A DNA stretch of 64,000 nt from Saururus chinensis (GCA_035235625.1 CP141148.1:28831057-28895056); one strand, 5' to 3'; positions 33,711-46,968 are shown, numbered from the stretch's first letter. Program-made: numbers and translations. Notes: generated by a model from the letters alone, not told the origin.

Positions 33711-36700
33711 TGTAATGTCCGAGAATTTTCTAAATTCTTGAAGCCGTACACGTAGAAATTAAGGTATAGGACCCCTTGATCTTCCCATGGGAATAAATTA
33801 ATCATCAGTTGGAATTGGTAGCTAAAATATATATGGATGGAAAATAGATGGAAATAGCTTCGAAATGCCACCAAGAATGCAAAAATCAGAGTTCGGATGA
33901 GGGAGATACGACTGTTCGAAGTTGACTTTATCGTGCAGGACCCGTTTACCCGAATTGAAAGTGCGAATTGTCCGTTTAAGTCACTATACGGACCCGATCA
34001 ATTAGCATTCCGAAATTGTGTTTTTGGGGCCTAATTTCTCATGGGATTAGGAGCCCATGCCTATAAAAAGGATTAATTAGGGCTTTTTGGGAGAGAGTTT
34101 TTTTGGACGGTGAAGGGAAGGGGAAAGAGTCGCCGATGAAATTTTTCGGCAAAGCTGCGGCGAGTCTTCAACAGTGGTGGATCGACAAAAACTCGGCCTC
34201 ATAGGTAAGATTTCAAGTTGTGATTAATGAAGAATTTGTTAATTAATTGAAATTTGTGTGGATCTCTGCAATTACTGTTCACACGTAATATTGTGAACAG
34301 TAATTAACTTTTCCGTTGCCAGAATAGCCGACGGAAGTGGACTGTACTGTGAGGCTGCAATGGCCTTGGCCGTGGCGGCTCTGGCTCTGGCCGTAGCAAC
34401 CCTTGCTCTGGCCAGGCCTTGTCAGCGGCGGCTTTGGCTTCCGCTGTGCAGCCCGCCGGACCTTCGTCTTTTTTTTAAAAAAGAGAGGATCTTACGGCTC
34501 CGGCAGCCACCAGGCGGCAGCAGAGCCAAGCCAAACAGGATCCCCACCTAGAGGCGATCTGGTGAGGCTAGCCCCCGCCCCGCCGTGGCTTCCATGGGCG
34601 GTGCCACCAGAGGCTAAGTCTTTGGTGGGACGCGTCGGTAGGATTGGAAAGGCCTGGCTGGCCGTCTGCTGCAGCGGGGCTAGGCTTGATGGGATCGCCA
34701 CTTGGTGGCGATCCTGTCGGTCCTGGCCATTGCCCCGCCATGGCGGCCCGGGAGCCACCACCATGGGGTCCTCACCGGACGTGGGGAAGACGAACCGCTG
34801 CGGGTCGTTTGCTCGGGTTCGGGTTGGGTGACCCAAACCGGGTGGTTCAAGACCTGGTCCGGGTCGGTTTAAAAAAATTGAAAAGAGAAATAATGAGGGA
34901 TGTGAACCGGGTCCGGTTCAGGGGGATAAATATGTCAAACAAATCTTAGAAAATTACTAATGGACTAGGAGAGGTGTGGGATTATTTTGACTGAGTTTGA
35001 GGCCCGTGAAAAATCCCAGAGTCCCTAAAATAACCTTTTTACCCCTGGTAGTTAAATCATCGTGTGAGAACCATTTGCCCGACTTCGGGGCCCCGGTTCA
35101 GGGGCCTAGGAGTTGATTTAAAAATTAGAAAATTTCTCAGTGAGAGTCCAATTGGTTACCAAATTATAGGCCAAATATTGTATTGAAGAAAAATCCCAGT
35201 GAGTGGTTAATTGACCCTTTTGCCCTTAGGGTTTATAGGAAATCGTTAAGTCAACCTAGGTCGGTTCAAGGGGTTTACGACCCCGTCACACACCAGGAAA
35301 ATTACACAGAGTCCATGAAGGCCAGTACTACCCTTGAGTTAAATTTTGGACCCATTAGATGTCATTAAGGTCTTAAACCAAATGACATAAATACCCCTTG
35401 CAGTGGACCCGCCCACATTTGTGTGAATGGAAGCGCGAGTCAGTTTGAGAGTGAAGCCTCTTGAGAGGATTATGACTTAAATAAATAAAAGAGTAGTGAG
35501 ATGACCAAATGAACCAAGGGAGGGTAGCATACCCTAAGTGGTAGAATTACCCTAATGCCCTTAGGGGGTAGTATATTTTCTTTCTGATGAAACAGATGAC
35601 CTAGTGAATCAAGAGTTAAGGTACCCTATAAGTGACTTCAAAAGGAAGGGGTGTGACTGGTAGGTGACACGAAGACCTTGACAGGTCACATTGTCACGGG
35701 AAACCAATGAAAAACCATAATTCTCAGGGTTTAGGGCAGTATATTGCACATGTCTGTAACACGACGCAGAAATCCACTAGGGCATTATATAAGTCACTCA
35801 TGGAATATGTTAATTTACATATTGGGCTTGAATTCTCTGAGCCTAGCCCTGCAAATGAATGCAATGGGCCTTCGTTTATTATTTATACGTTTGTATGATT
35901 GCATGTTATTTACGCTGATGTATGCTTTTGATATTGATGCATTGATTTATATCAGTAACTTAAGATTAATGAAGATTAATCAAGAAACATGGGTTGCTAT
36001 TGGTTTGGAGGGAGAACATCTAATCAAGATAATAACTAAAATACCCTCTTTAGGGTTGGGACCAGTTCATGGAGTGAACAAGGCCCTAACATAGAATTTT
36101 ACCTTGGTTAATGAACCGAGGATGGTTTTGGGATGTTCTTCGAGTCATAGCTCAGTGGATGAGCTATTTAGTGAGCTAATTCACAAGGTGTAGAGGACCC
36201 ACATGGTTGAGTGGTTACTTGACTGGATGAAAATAATCTAGTATAAGTTTCAGATGTTTAGGGGAGTCAATGGTCATAAGGACCTGAGGCTTCTATGGAT
36301 GTATTAGTAACGTCTTATGAGACATTTTCTCCCAGAGTTGGGATGCTGGAGATTGTAATATGCTTCTTCATCGCCACGATGGTTTGGGTATTGTCCAAAG
36401 GGTCTTTACCGCGGGTCTCCCGCAGGTCTTCCCAAGACTATATAATGCTTACGAAAAGCGGAGTCACATGAGCATCATGGAAGGCTTGTGTTTCTTGTCA
36501 ATCTGTGTCCATAACCACAGTTGGGATCCATTCCTCCAGACTCATGGCTGGCTATTGAGAGCCCTGGGGGTTTGGGTCAAGCTGTTGGTAAGCAATCTAC
36601 TCCAAGGTTGGAGTACTTTGTTTGGGGATTTCTCGAGGGGCGAGTCATCTCCGAGTTACAGATTTGATAGTGTTAATTATCGAACAAGGGATGTGAGATA

Positions 36701-37372
36701 ATTAATAACAATGTTTGATATTGCTTGTTAATTAAACAAGTGGAACGGTTAAAGGACTTACTAAAATGTAGGTTAAAAATATCTAAGCATTGCATGTGTG
36801 ATACTATGCTTCTTAGGATAAAATAGTTTCTAGGCAGAACTACGTCTGGATCCGATCTTGTTGGAAACATTGGAGATGTTGTCTGATGAGTACGTAACCA
36901 ACTAATATCGGGTGATGTTGGCCCGATCCAAAAAATATTAATAAAACATTTTGTCCTTTGGAAGCTCTTCTCCTGTAGGCAAAGATGCTCCATTGTGGTT
37001 GTGGTTGTGGTTGTTGTTTGGTTTGCTTTGTTGCAGATTCTCCATGCGACGACAAGTGAGACCAAGGCAGACGTGCACAAAAGGTTTCCGCAATTTTGTA
37101 ACTCCGGTACATAAGTGTACCTTAAGCGTGAGAGTCAACTTATTATTTATTTTTAGACGGACAATGGACTTGTACTTAGATGGATGAGCTGGTCTTTATG
37201 AATTTTCAGACGTTAAATAATATCATATGATTTGATATTCATATTTGTGAACCCCAATTATTATGACCTGGATATTTAATCGAAGGGTTTGTTTTGTATT
37301 TAAAGAAAAAAAATTCTCACTACTTACCGTTCGTGCTATTTAAAAATATTTTTAAAAATTTGGGTCGTGACA
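33711..37372 (+). mobile_element. Solo LTR of a long-LTR retrotransposon (family A, copy 1)
   Basis: The segment begins TGTAATGTCC and ends GGGTCGTGACA, giving canonical TG...CA ends, and is flanked on both sides by GATGA (33,706-33,710 and 37,373-37,377), a perfect 5-bp target duplication. Length is 3,662 bp. It contains a GC-rich island (about 34,360-34,840) whose open frames on both strands I regard as chance, and several short tandem motifs. The same family occurs at 57,802-61,083. With no internal region left, it arose by LTR-LTR recombination. Very long LTRs of this kind are typical of some Gypsy lineages such as Del/Tekay, but the lineage cannot be fixed without pol. Confidence 0.85.
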
Positions 37373-37619
37373 GATGATATGGGTATGTGATTATGTTCAA
37401 AAGACTAGTTAATTTCTTCTATTCCTCTATGTCTTACATTTGCACAAAGGGCATACACTATGTACTTTGAATTTAGACCTTGTTAGGTTGATCTTCCACT
37501 TCCTCATGCCATGTAGCACTTCTCTAGACCGGGTTTGGGTCAAGGGGGTGTTCTGGGGCATGACATAAATGTTGAGACATTTCTAAATTAACGTCGCAAC
37601 AGTAAACACTATTTGCATA

Positions 37620-37850
37620 TAGTTCTCTCTCTCCTCTCTCTCTCTCCTCTCTCTGTCTTCTCTCTTTTTTCTCTTTCTCTCTCCTCTCTCTATCCTCTTT
37701 GTCCATCTCTCTTCTCTCTCTATCATCTCTGTCCATCTCTCTTCTCTCTCTCCTCTATTTTTCTTTTCCCTCTCCTCTTCTCCCCTCTCCCTCTTCTCTC
37801 TCTCTTTCTCTTTCTCTCTTCTCTCTCTTTCTCTCTTCTCTCTTTTCTCT
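37620..37850 (+). repeat. TC-rich simple repeat
   Basis: About 230 bases of CTCTCT units with recurring TATCCTCTTTGTCCATC-like inserts. It directly precedes the left arm of the large inverted repeat; the right arm is bordered by the matching GAGAGA run at 40,649-40,665. Confidence 0.85.
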
Positions 37851-37852
37851 TG

Positions 37853-40640
37853 ATCTGTGCACTAAATTCGCAGTTTCTTTTTGGAGGAGATTGACTCGAC
37901 TCTGATTTGGCAGTGCAATTTTTGTAATGTGATATGTATTGAGAGAATATGCCTTGAATCGTATTGTTCCTATCAGTTTTCTTCCTATTTCCTTTGTTGT
38001 ATTTGGTCTCTAGTTTTTTTCGTTTGCATTGTGATTTATCGGTACAAGTCTTGTGGATTTGTACCTCGAGATGCTGTGTATATAACTTGGCTGTTGATTC
38101 TGATTGGGGGAAATTCAGTTTTATGTTTTTTTATTTACATTTTATTGTACTTCTTAGGATTACTGGCTGAGTTTGCAATACGAGTGTACGACCGAGTAAG
38201 GACCTTGTAATTGCTTTTCCTGGTCCATGTTGTCCTCATCAGTTGTTGCTTGCAGCTATTATGAGGCCCATTCATCCTACGGCACTGCCATTTTGTTCAT
38301 ATGAGCATACAACTAGGTTAATGGAATACACTCTAATTTTCAATGCCTTTTAAATGTCATGCTTCTTTAAATAAATTGTTGTAGTTGGAAACAGGGAGGG
38401 TTGAATGGAAGGAAAGAAGGTAAGTCCCTGCAAAAATAAGGACGACCTTATAATGATTGAGTTCAATTTTCTATTACCCATTTTTAGGTTTTTCCATTTA
38501 AGGAATCATATAATTTACCTTCTAGTATTTCATTTATAGTGATAATTGCATATGTCCACAGAATCTAGTAAAAACAATGCTTTTCTATTTGATTGCACTC
38601 TCTGGTGTTAGATTTATGGTCAGAATGGAATATATATCTACTTAGGCTATGCAATTATTTGGCCTACTTATTGATTTCCTAACTAATTGAAAGCTAAGTA
38701 TGTATTCAAAACCTTTTAATCCAACTGGATACTAAATTTAATAGGACATAAGACTTTTTTTGTTATAAATAGAAGTTAGAAAATTTCACCTTGGTCAATC
38801 TTAAAAATGGGATATTTTTACTTGTTAAAAATCTATTGGCAATTCGGAAGTGGTAGTTGTGTCCAATGTGAATTTTTTGTATCTCGGCTTATCAAAATTT
38901 GGTGGTTGTCATCTCTTTTATTAAAGTTTGCGTGGTGATATTGAAACCTTTTAATTCATATGGAAACTAAATTTAACAGGACATAAGACCTTTTTTTGTT
39001 ATAAATAGAAGTTAGAATGTACAATAACTGTACGAATATACTACAGCAGAGGGATTAACTAGTTAAAATGAGAAATATGAGTGTTGGGAAAAATGGTTCC
39101 AGCCAATGGCCCCATGCCGTCCAGAGGAGGGCCAAACCCATCCAAATTACATAGAACTACATCGTTTTTTCATTCAAGTGTATAATTAACAGGTTATATG
39201 TAGTAAATGCGACTGACCATGAATTTACCACTAGATACGGTAGTTTGAACAAATGCTATTACAGTGGAACAATTTCAATATCACCGTGCAAACTTTAATA
39301 AAAGAGATCACATATATTTGCAATGTCCAACCACCAAATTTTGATTAGCCAAGACACGAAAAATTCACATTGGACACAACTACAACAACTACCACTTTAG
39401 AATTGCCAATAGATTTTTAACAAGTATAAATATCCCAACTTTAAAATTGACAAAGGTGAAAATTTCTAACTTCTATTCATCACAAAAAAAAAGTCTTATG
39501 TCCTTTTAAATTTAGTTTCACTTGAATCAAAAGGTTTCAATATCACCACACAAACATTAATAAAAGAGATGACAACCACCAAATTTTGATAATCCGAGAT
39601 ACAGAAAATTCACATTGGACACAACTACCACTTCAGAATTTCCAATTGATTTTTAACAAGTATAAATATATCATTTTTAAAATTGATGAATGTGAAATTT
39701 TCTAACTTCTATTTATAACAAAAAAAGTCTTATGTCCTATTAAATTTAGTTTCCAATTGGATTAAAAGGTTTCAAATATATACTGAACTTCCAATTAGTT
39801 AGGAAATCAATATGTAAGCCAGATAATAAAATAGCCTAGATAATAAAATAGACTAGGTAGATATATTCCATTTAGACCATAAATCAACAACAGAAAGTAC
39901 AATCAAGAATAAAACGATCTTTTCTACCAGATCCTGTCGACATATGCAATTAACACTATAAATGAAAAACTTGAAGGTAAATTACTTAGTTCTTTAAATG
40001 GAAAAACCTAAAAATAGGTAATAGATAATTTAAATCAATCATTATAAAGTTGTCCTTATTTTTGCCTGGGCTTACCTTCTTTTCTTCCATTCAGCCCTCC
40101 CTTTTTCCAACTACGACAATGTATTTAAAGAAGCATGACATTTAGAAGGCATTAAAAATTATAGTGTATTCCATATATCTAGCCGTAAGCCCTTCGATCA
40201 ATAGGACTCATAGGAGCTGCAAGCAATAATTAATGAGTGGAACATGCGCCAGGAAAAGCAATTACAAGGTTCTTCCTCGGTCATACACTCATATTAAAAA
40301 CTCAGCCAGTAATTTTAAAAGGTGCACTGAAAAACAAACCACATAGCCCTCGATCAGAATCAACTGCCGAAGGCAGCGTCAAGAGAGTAGCCTTGCAGAG
40401 CTCGTAAGCAAGGACAAAACACCAAATCTCGAGATACAGATACACAAGATTTGTACCGACAAAGCGAAAAAAAACTAGAGACCGAATGCAGCAAAGGAAA
40501 TAGGAAGAAAATTGACAGGAACACCATGATTCAAGACATATTCTCTCAATCTATATCACATTAAAAAGATTGCACTGCCAAATCGGAGTCGGCTCAATCT
40601 CCTCCAAAAAGAAACAGGGAATTCAACGCACAAATCAAAA
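37853..40640. repeat. Large inverted repeat with arms of about 1.17 kb
   Basis: The left arm (37,853-39,017) and right arm (39,463-40,640) are reverse complements across their whole length with modest divergence and a few indels. Landmarks in the left arm and their complements in the right arm are GTTTCTTTTTGGAGGAGATTG, GATTTGGCAGTGCAAT, CAATTACAAGG (right), CATGCTTCTTTAAATA and GTCCAATGTGAATTTT. The 445-nt loop contains a further copy of part of the arm (39,260-39,462). The repeated sequence looks like a 5' leader and first intron of a plant gene (TC run, then GTAAG-type sites), not like a known transposon. No long open frame is conserved in both arms. Confidence 0.85.
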
Positions 40641-40669
40641 CATAAACCTAGAGAGAGAGAGAGATTGCT

Positions 40670-41100
40670 TGAAGTAGAATTGCACAGTCATTTGTGTTCT
40701 ATAGTAGGAATAGGAGCGGGAGCAGAGATATGCCAATGAGTTGATCTTTCACACGCGCGTGGTAGCCTCCATTGCCGGAGTCCGTCTGCAGCGGCGTTCG
40801 GTGAGGAAAAAAGGTCCAGCTACAGCGGTATTTGGTGATGAGAAAAGGCAGTATATTCATTTCTTAAATAAAAAACTGGCATCTGCTCTGATGAGCAGGT
40901 TTTATCTGAAGTGAGGTACGAAAATCCTGTGAAATTCATTTAAAGTTCACGTGATTTTAATTTTTAGATAAATTTATACGCTTTCCTTCTTTATTATATT
41001 TTCCTTCTTTTTCCTTTCACCTTCAATCAGTCCTTCCATTTCCTTGTGTTTCTCCTTCTTTTTACTTTCATCTTAGATTTTTATATGTTTATTGCTTTCT
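40670..41100 (-). other. Possible promoter region outside the right arm
   Basis: Read on the minus strand this contains a TTTATTTAAG TATA-like stretch near 40,870 and a CACGCGCGTG element near 40,752, then runs into the GA/TC run and the right arm. It could be the ancestral promoter of the sequence that was inverted and duplicated. No coding sequence. Confidence 0.3.
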
Positions 41101-41149
41101 TTTTTTCTTAGTTCATATTACTCCTCCATGCTTTAAGCCTCTTTCTCCT

Positions 41150-41430
41150 CCGTCTCAATCTCCGTCCGCAACATCTCTTATGCCTCCTCCACCATACCCT
41201 CCTCCTCTACGCCTTCCTCCATCACGCCCTCTTCTCTTTCTTTTTCTTTTTTCTTCTTTAGTCCAAACGACTCTTCTACACTCTAGGCCTTCTTCTCTGT
41301 CCACAGTATCTCCAACGCCTCCTCCACCACGTCCTCTTCCCTTTATTTTTCTTCCTTCATCTAGATTGCTTCTTCTTCCATCCAAATCGCTGCTCCCTTT
41401 CTTCCTCCATCCATATCCTTACTCCATGTT
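41150..41430 (+). repeat. Pyrimidine-rich imperfect repeat
   Basis: CTCCTCC and CTTCTTC units recur with variants of CTCC(A/T)CCACG(C/T)CCTCTTC. The open frames on both strands are low-complexity products (Arg/Gly-rich or Pro/Ser-rich) and are not credible genes. Confidence 0.6.
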
Positions 41431-41437
41431 TCATGTC

Positions 41438-41851
41438 TCATTCTCCTCCGTTTTCCTCTTTATCCACAAAAACTATGGCGTCTCCCTCTAATAAAGATAG
41501 CAAATATTTATTCTCTTTGTATATAACAAAGTAAATATGTTTTGTCTTCTTCCATGCTGACTTCCTCATCTTAGTCATGTAAGCCTGCTTGGACTCCTCA
41601 TTGCTCATGTTGGCAAACTTATTCAACCCCACTATGTAGTCCAACAACACGGGGCACCGCTCGACATTCTTCTCCACCACATACTCCAGGTTCCTCATGA
41701 AGTTCCAGAACTTGGCCTCCTTCTTCCCCTCATGTTGGTACATCTTCCCGTGCCTCTCCGTTAATAGCTCGAATAGCTCTCTGACCTGCAAGAAATACCC
41801 TTCATCGTCTGGGTCATAGCCCAAAATGGAGAAGTCATTCTTTGCTGATCA
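41438..41851 (-). pseudogene. Orphan I29 propeptide fragment of a papain-type cysteine protease
   Basis: The minus-strand frame reads NDFSILGYDPDD, then VRELFELLTERHGKMY, KFWNFMRNLEYVVEKN and GLNKFANMSNEE. This is the plant papain-family layout: the N-terminal FSIxGY segment, then the I29 inhibitor propeptide with its ERFNIN helix and GxNxFxD motif (here the final Asp is Asn). In the intact family the propeptide keeps the enzyme inactive until it is cleaved in the vacuole or ER body. Nothing of the catalytic domain (Gln, Cys, His, Asn) follows; the frame ends at 41,438 after unrelated residues. There is no signal peptide; an in-frame TGA lies just upstream at about 41,853. A degenerate second copy of FSIVGYD precedes it at about 41,880-41,915. 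Confidence 0.75.
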
Positions 41852-41949
41852 GACAAGAGGCCACAACACTATGAGTGACCCAACGTCATTCATATCGTAG
41901 CCCACAATGGAAAAAGTGGCTCCTTGACAATTGGACAATGGGCTATGGC

Positions 41950-42770
41950 TAGAAAGTGCTAGGTGATATTATATGAGGTGCCTCCAATAAAAGGGGGAGG
42001 CTGAGAAAAGAAAGGGGGGCTTGTTTGGGGTTTCTAGTTTGTGCTCAATCATGAGGGCAACGAGTGATATTGCATTGTCAGGTCGGCCACCGACAACACA
42101 GCCGGCGGCCACAACACATTGTGAAGAAAAAGAAAATAAGGTCAGTGGAATTTTACCTCATGGCAGCAAAGCAGGGGCGGGAAGGCCGGGACGGCGGTGG
42201 CAGGAGGTGGTCATGGTCGGACAGGAGTTGTGGCGGCAAGCTGGAGGCCATGCAACCACCAGCGGCAGCGAATTGGGGCGAAATACACAATCAGATGTCT
42301 CTGTTGGGCTGAAATGGAAAAGAGGGGAGTGGGGCAGCAGGCGAGGCTAGGCCAGGGAGGCGGTGGCGGCATCGCCAAGCCAAGGCCGGCCAGGTGGAGA
42401 CCAGCGGCTAGAGGCACCACCACCTCCAGCTTCATTGTTCACTCCACAGGGTCGGGCGTGCCTTAGCGCGCCCGATCCATTTTATTTTTTGTTATTTTTT
42501 TTCTCTTCTCTTCTCTTTCTTCTCGTTTCTGTTCTCTTTCATCTTGTCTTATTTTTGCACCTAATTTTTTTGTGATGTGTTAAGGCCCATGACCTGCAAC
42601 TAAACACCACTCTCGACTCTTACAGTCACGAATATCATAAAGACGGATACACCGAAGTGTCAAATTTCATCATTGAAAATATGAGCAGAAAACTGCAGAA
42701 CATTGCAGAAAATAGCAGAAAAAATACAGAAAAATAGCAAAAATTGGAGAAAAACTAAGGATGTTACTGT
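41950..42770 (-). repeat. Fragment of long LTR family B (proximal end)
   Basis: The right end, AAGGATGTTAC with preceding A-rich AAAATAGCAAAAATTG, matches the proximal ends of B1 (52,933) and B2 (62,153), as does the GGCCCATGACCTGCA block near 42,583. The GC-rich portion (42,090-42,470) is in the same relative place as GC-rich portions of the other copies. Confidence 0.45.
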
Positions 42771-45240
42771 AACTTTCGGCCCCGATGTCCTATTCGAGCG
42801 GTTCAAGGATCGTTATGCTCTCTAACATATCATTATTAAAACTTATTGAGTAAAAATACTTAATTAAACTCAACTCGATAGAAACTCGAATATAAGCATT
42901 ATTAGAGTCATAAAATCACATCCGAATATCAGGGTCATTACAATTTTATACCTTGGACACAGTCAAAAGGCACATTCTACTATTATTTGGATCATCTTCA
43001 ATGCAGCCACCTATCATATATAGAGGGAGAGGAATTCTCACATATTTAGAAATGAATTTCAACATAAGACTACAATCCATAAATGTTGAAGCTAATATCA
43101 GAGATACTTTTCTGCTTATACTTTATCAAAATTCTTCATTAATTTCCTTTCATTATCTCTAGATGAAACTTGCAAGTTTCCCTTTTACTTCTTTTGATAT
43201 TTTAATACAAGGGGGCAACCTCATATTTAGCGATAAAATTATTATTATTATTATATGTCTCCAAAATTCAAAAATAACATGCTAAGTACAAGTTTATCAT
43301 CCATATAAAAATAAATAATTATATAAAGCTAACTCTCACACATGTATTACAGTTATTTACAAAATTGCAAAAGTAAGAAATTAGATTCTACTAGAGTAAT
43401 GTCATCCTCAATTCCCCATTGTCAACCCTAATCTTATTAGACCTAGCTTGAAGAACCTACAACTAATAGCGACAAAAAACCAATAGAATGCCTAAGTTTC
43501 TATAAGAACAAAAAGAGTAATTGTAATATTTGGATTAGGCCAATATCGCAAGTATGTTAGTTTCCTACGTACTTGTTAGATAATATCTCTAATGCTACTA
43601 TTAACAAGATCAAATCTAGACACAGTTCTACTTAGCAATATATTTTATGAAGAATAACATCATATATACAATTCTTTTAAGTATTTTTATTCAATATAAA
43701 CATGAAATTTAGCCAACCGACCCAAAGATAACTTAATTTACTAAAAAACCCATGAATACCCATTTCAAACGTTTTTTCAAGTAAGATTGCTCTTGTAGTA
43801 ACTTGACCAAAGTCTCCAGAGGCCTTGTGATCCCCGCCATGAATATAGAGACATAAATTCTAACTATGGCCAGAGACACAAATGGTAAGAAATACAAGAT
43901 TTTTGTGATGCTGATGCAACTCTGCTTTTTATATGTAATATAGTCCTTTGAATACTAGTAAGGAAACCTGCGATAAAGACCTTTGTAGGTCGAAACCTAA
44001 ACCGCCATAGCTGAGAAGAAAGTATATAATTGAAACAATATCTTCACTATATGGTTGCTCTCGCAATCGCTTGATCTGAGTCATTAGGGCCCATATGAGC
44101 TTGCCACGAAGCTAGAGATGTGGATCCCAACTATGTTAATGGCTACAAATGACAAGAAACATAAGCCTTCTATAATGTTTATGTAAATTTGATTTTTATA
44201 CATACTATGGTCATGTGAAGACAAACCAAAAAACTTGTGATAAAGCCCTCTCTAAGTCAATACCCAAACCATAGTAGTTGTGAAAAAAATGTACAATTGT
44301 CACAATTTACATCTTCCCAGTATTGAAAGGTTCTCAATGCTTATAATTATTGCAACCCATGAGAACCTAAGGTCCTTTATGACCATTGATTCTCAATTAT
44401 TCGAAACCTAGACTAGATAAATTCTCTCCGGTCTAGTATTAGTCAAAATTATTGGGACCTATTTCACATAATGAATTGGACCAATAAACAATTCGTCTAA
44501 TGCTAGGACTCGGAATAACTATTCTTATCAATCTCTCTTAGGCTAGGTGAAAACCTATTACTACCCTAGGTTCATTAACTAAGGTGAGTTGTCAAGTTAA
44601 GGCCCATGATCACTATATAAGCTTATCTGGAACCTTATTGAGAGCATTTTGTCTTTATTTTGATTTGGTGTTTCCCATAAATTTGTAACTACCAAAACCT
44701 TTCCGATTAATTTTCATCAATACCATCCTAAAAATGTCGAATTACTAACACAACAACAATATAAATTTTATACATTAAAGTAAATGAGTCAACACAAATA
44801 ATATGACCTACATGTCCCCTCAGATAGCACAAACAAAGCTCAAGCCCAACTATGACATTTGAGAGCCCATTGTACTGATTGGCAGAGCTAGGGCTTGACA
44901 AAAGATGAATTGCAAGCACATGACATGAAACAATTTCTATGCATCATGCTAAGTACGAATATTCTACCATGACAATCTTATGTACTATGCTATGGATACA
45001 TGTAATAAACTGCCTTAAAACCCTAAGAATAGGGGTTCTCCCCTTTGTTTTGGACTATGTCTAAGACATCGTGATTTCTAAAGGTCTTCTTATCACTTCC
45101 TAATCATATCCCATCCATTTGAAAGTATCTATTATCAACAAAGTGGTATATTAAGTTGTAATGCCAAAGATTTTTCATCACATTTTCTTTAAAATTTAAG
45201 GAAATTTTTTGTAATATAACAGCTATAAATCGGAGAAAAA
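42771..45240. other. AT-rich intergenic stretch with a 264-bp tandem duplication
   Basis: No gene is seen. Two diverged direct copies occupy about 43,789-44,050 and 44,053-44,330; both start TTGCTCT, and both contain ACAAATG(G/A)(T/C)AAGAAA, a TTTTTATA(T/C) stretch and a GATAAAG(A/C)CC block in the same order. Confidence 0.55.
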
Positions 45241-45894
45241 TGACAAAATACAAAACTGTGAAAATAGTTTATAATTTAAAATACTAAACATCAATTTTCC
45301 CATCCAAACTTTTCATCATTCGATCAAACATTGAACTGCCAAACCAAACATCATCAGGTGCTACTCAAAAACAAACGTACGAATAAATTACCATGATCAT
45401 AGATTTTAAATACAAATCTATCCCAGGAGTCCTCGAGTCCAAGTCCCATAAATAGTCCATTGTCTGATCCAAATTAAAAGTCCAGAAGGTATAAACACCT
45501 TAAAACTCATCTCACCCAATACATCAAATTGTGGCACAAAATGATACTCGCAGTAAGTCAAAGATATATCTGTCAAAGGGAAACTATCCACCACAAAAAT
45601 GAGCATCCATCTCCAGGAGCTCTATGTCACAAATATGCAAAAGCCTCTCGAACAACAGGGCTACAAAAATAGGGTAATGACTATTTTCATACTCAATAGA
45701 AAATACCCAGTAGGGGACTTCTAAACAGTGAACTCAGTAAGTCCATACATAGATGCGTTCATACAACTCAAACATGAAGCAGGAAATATATCATAATTAT
45801 GCACATATGCATATAATCATGCATAACACACCATCAAGCCAAATTTACACAAACACCCTTATTCACGGTCTTACAAACTTACTCATACAATTGT

Positions 45895-46170
45895 ACGCTT
45901 ACTCATATCACTTACACATACTTGTACAACCTTACTTGTATAATCTTACACTTACTCATATGACCTTACTCGTATAATCTTACTCATAAACATACGCTTA
46001 CTATCTTGCTCAGAATCATACTCTTACAATCTTGCTCATACTCATACTCTTATAATCATACTCATACTCATAATCTTACTATCGTACTCATACTCATAAT
46101 CTTATAGTCGTGCTCATACTCATAATCGTACGCTTACTCAGAAACACACATACTCACTCATACAGTCATA
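45895..46170 (+). repeat. Degenerate CTCATACTCATAATCTTA tandem repeat
   Basis: About fifteen variants of a short unit built from CTCATA, AATCTTAC and GTACGCTTA follow one another without coding signal. The block is part of LTR B1. Confidence 0.7.
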
Positions 46171-46968
46171 CACATACTATCAACTACTGAATCTCATTAC
46201 AACTAATAAGCTCCAACGTTGAAATGGAAAAGAATGTCACTGGGGCATCACCTTAACCTTTGGGGAGCAACTAGATGCCATTTATTTTTTCAAAGGCAAG
46301 GCATACCAATGCTCATGGGGCACGGGATCAAACAGGTAAGAGTAGGTCTATGATACTACTTACCTGAGCGCGCAAACATAAACACCCACACATAAGGGGT
46401 CATACAATTGCCCGCCATAATGGGTCTTATAGTGCCATAGAATTGCCCACCATTATGGGTCTTATAGTGTCAGTGTCACTCTTGGGCAGAATCATACAGT
46501 GCCACTCTTGGGAAGAATCATACAACACTCTCAAAAGAGCATCAAATGTCTAGGCTTAATTCAGCACATAGACCAAATTGAAAACATGCATTGCTCTCAA
46601 CAAAGCATCAGACTTCTGGTGCTCCATATAGAACACAGACAACATCTGTAGGATAAACACCATGGCAAGACATAAGAAATGCTCAGCAGACTCATTATCG
46701 GCTATCTCAAACAGGGAACTTAATCCTTCGAACCCTCATGTCTCAAACTCACAATGCTAACATTAGCTTTGCTTATAATTCAAGTTCAAATTAAGTAAAT
46801 TATGCAATACAATTATGCCACACAAACTCAGTGCTCGACTGGTCAAATCGAAGTTGAGCCCGATCTGAAACCCTAGTTCGTCAGGGCAGCAAACTTCACT
46901 TAACCCGTCCGTATCATGATCATAACTCACCGTACATCAAATCCTTACATAATCATATAGTCTCTGCC

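Noticed and set aside
34360-34949. Open frames in a GC-rich island
   Set aside because: They lie inside a solo LTR, overlap on both strands and have no recognisable motif.
37613-38210. Plus-strand frames of Ser/Leu-rich and hydrophobic residues
   Set aside because: The first is the TC simple repeat; the second is not preserved in the complementary right arm, so coding is unlikely.
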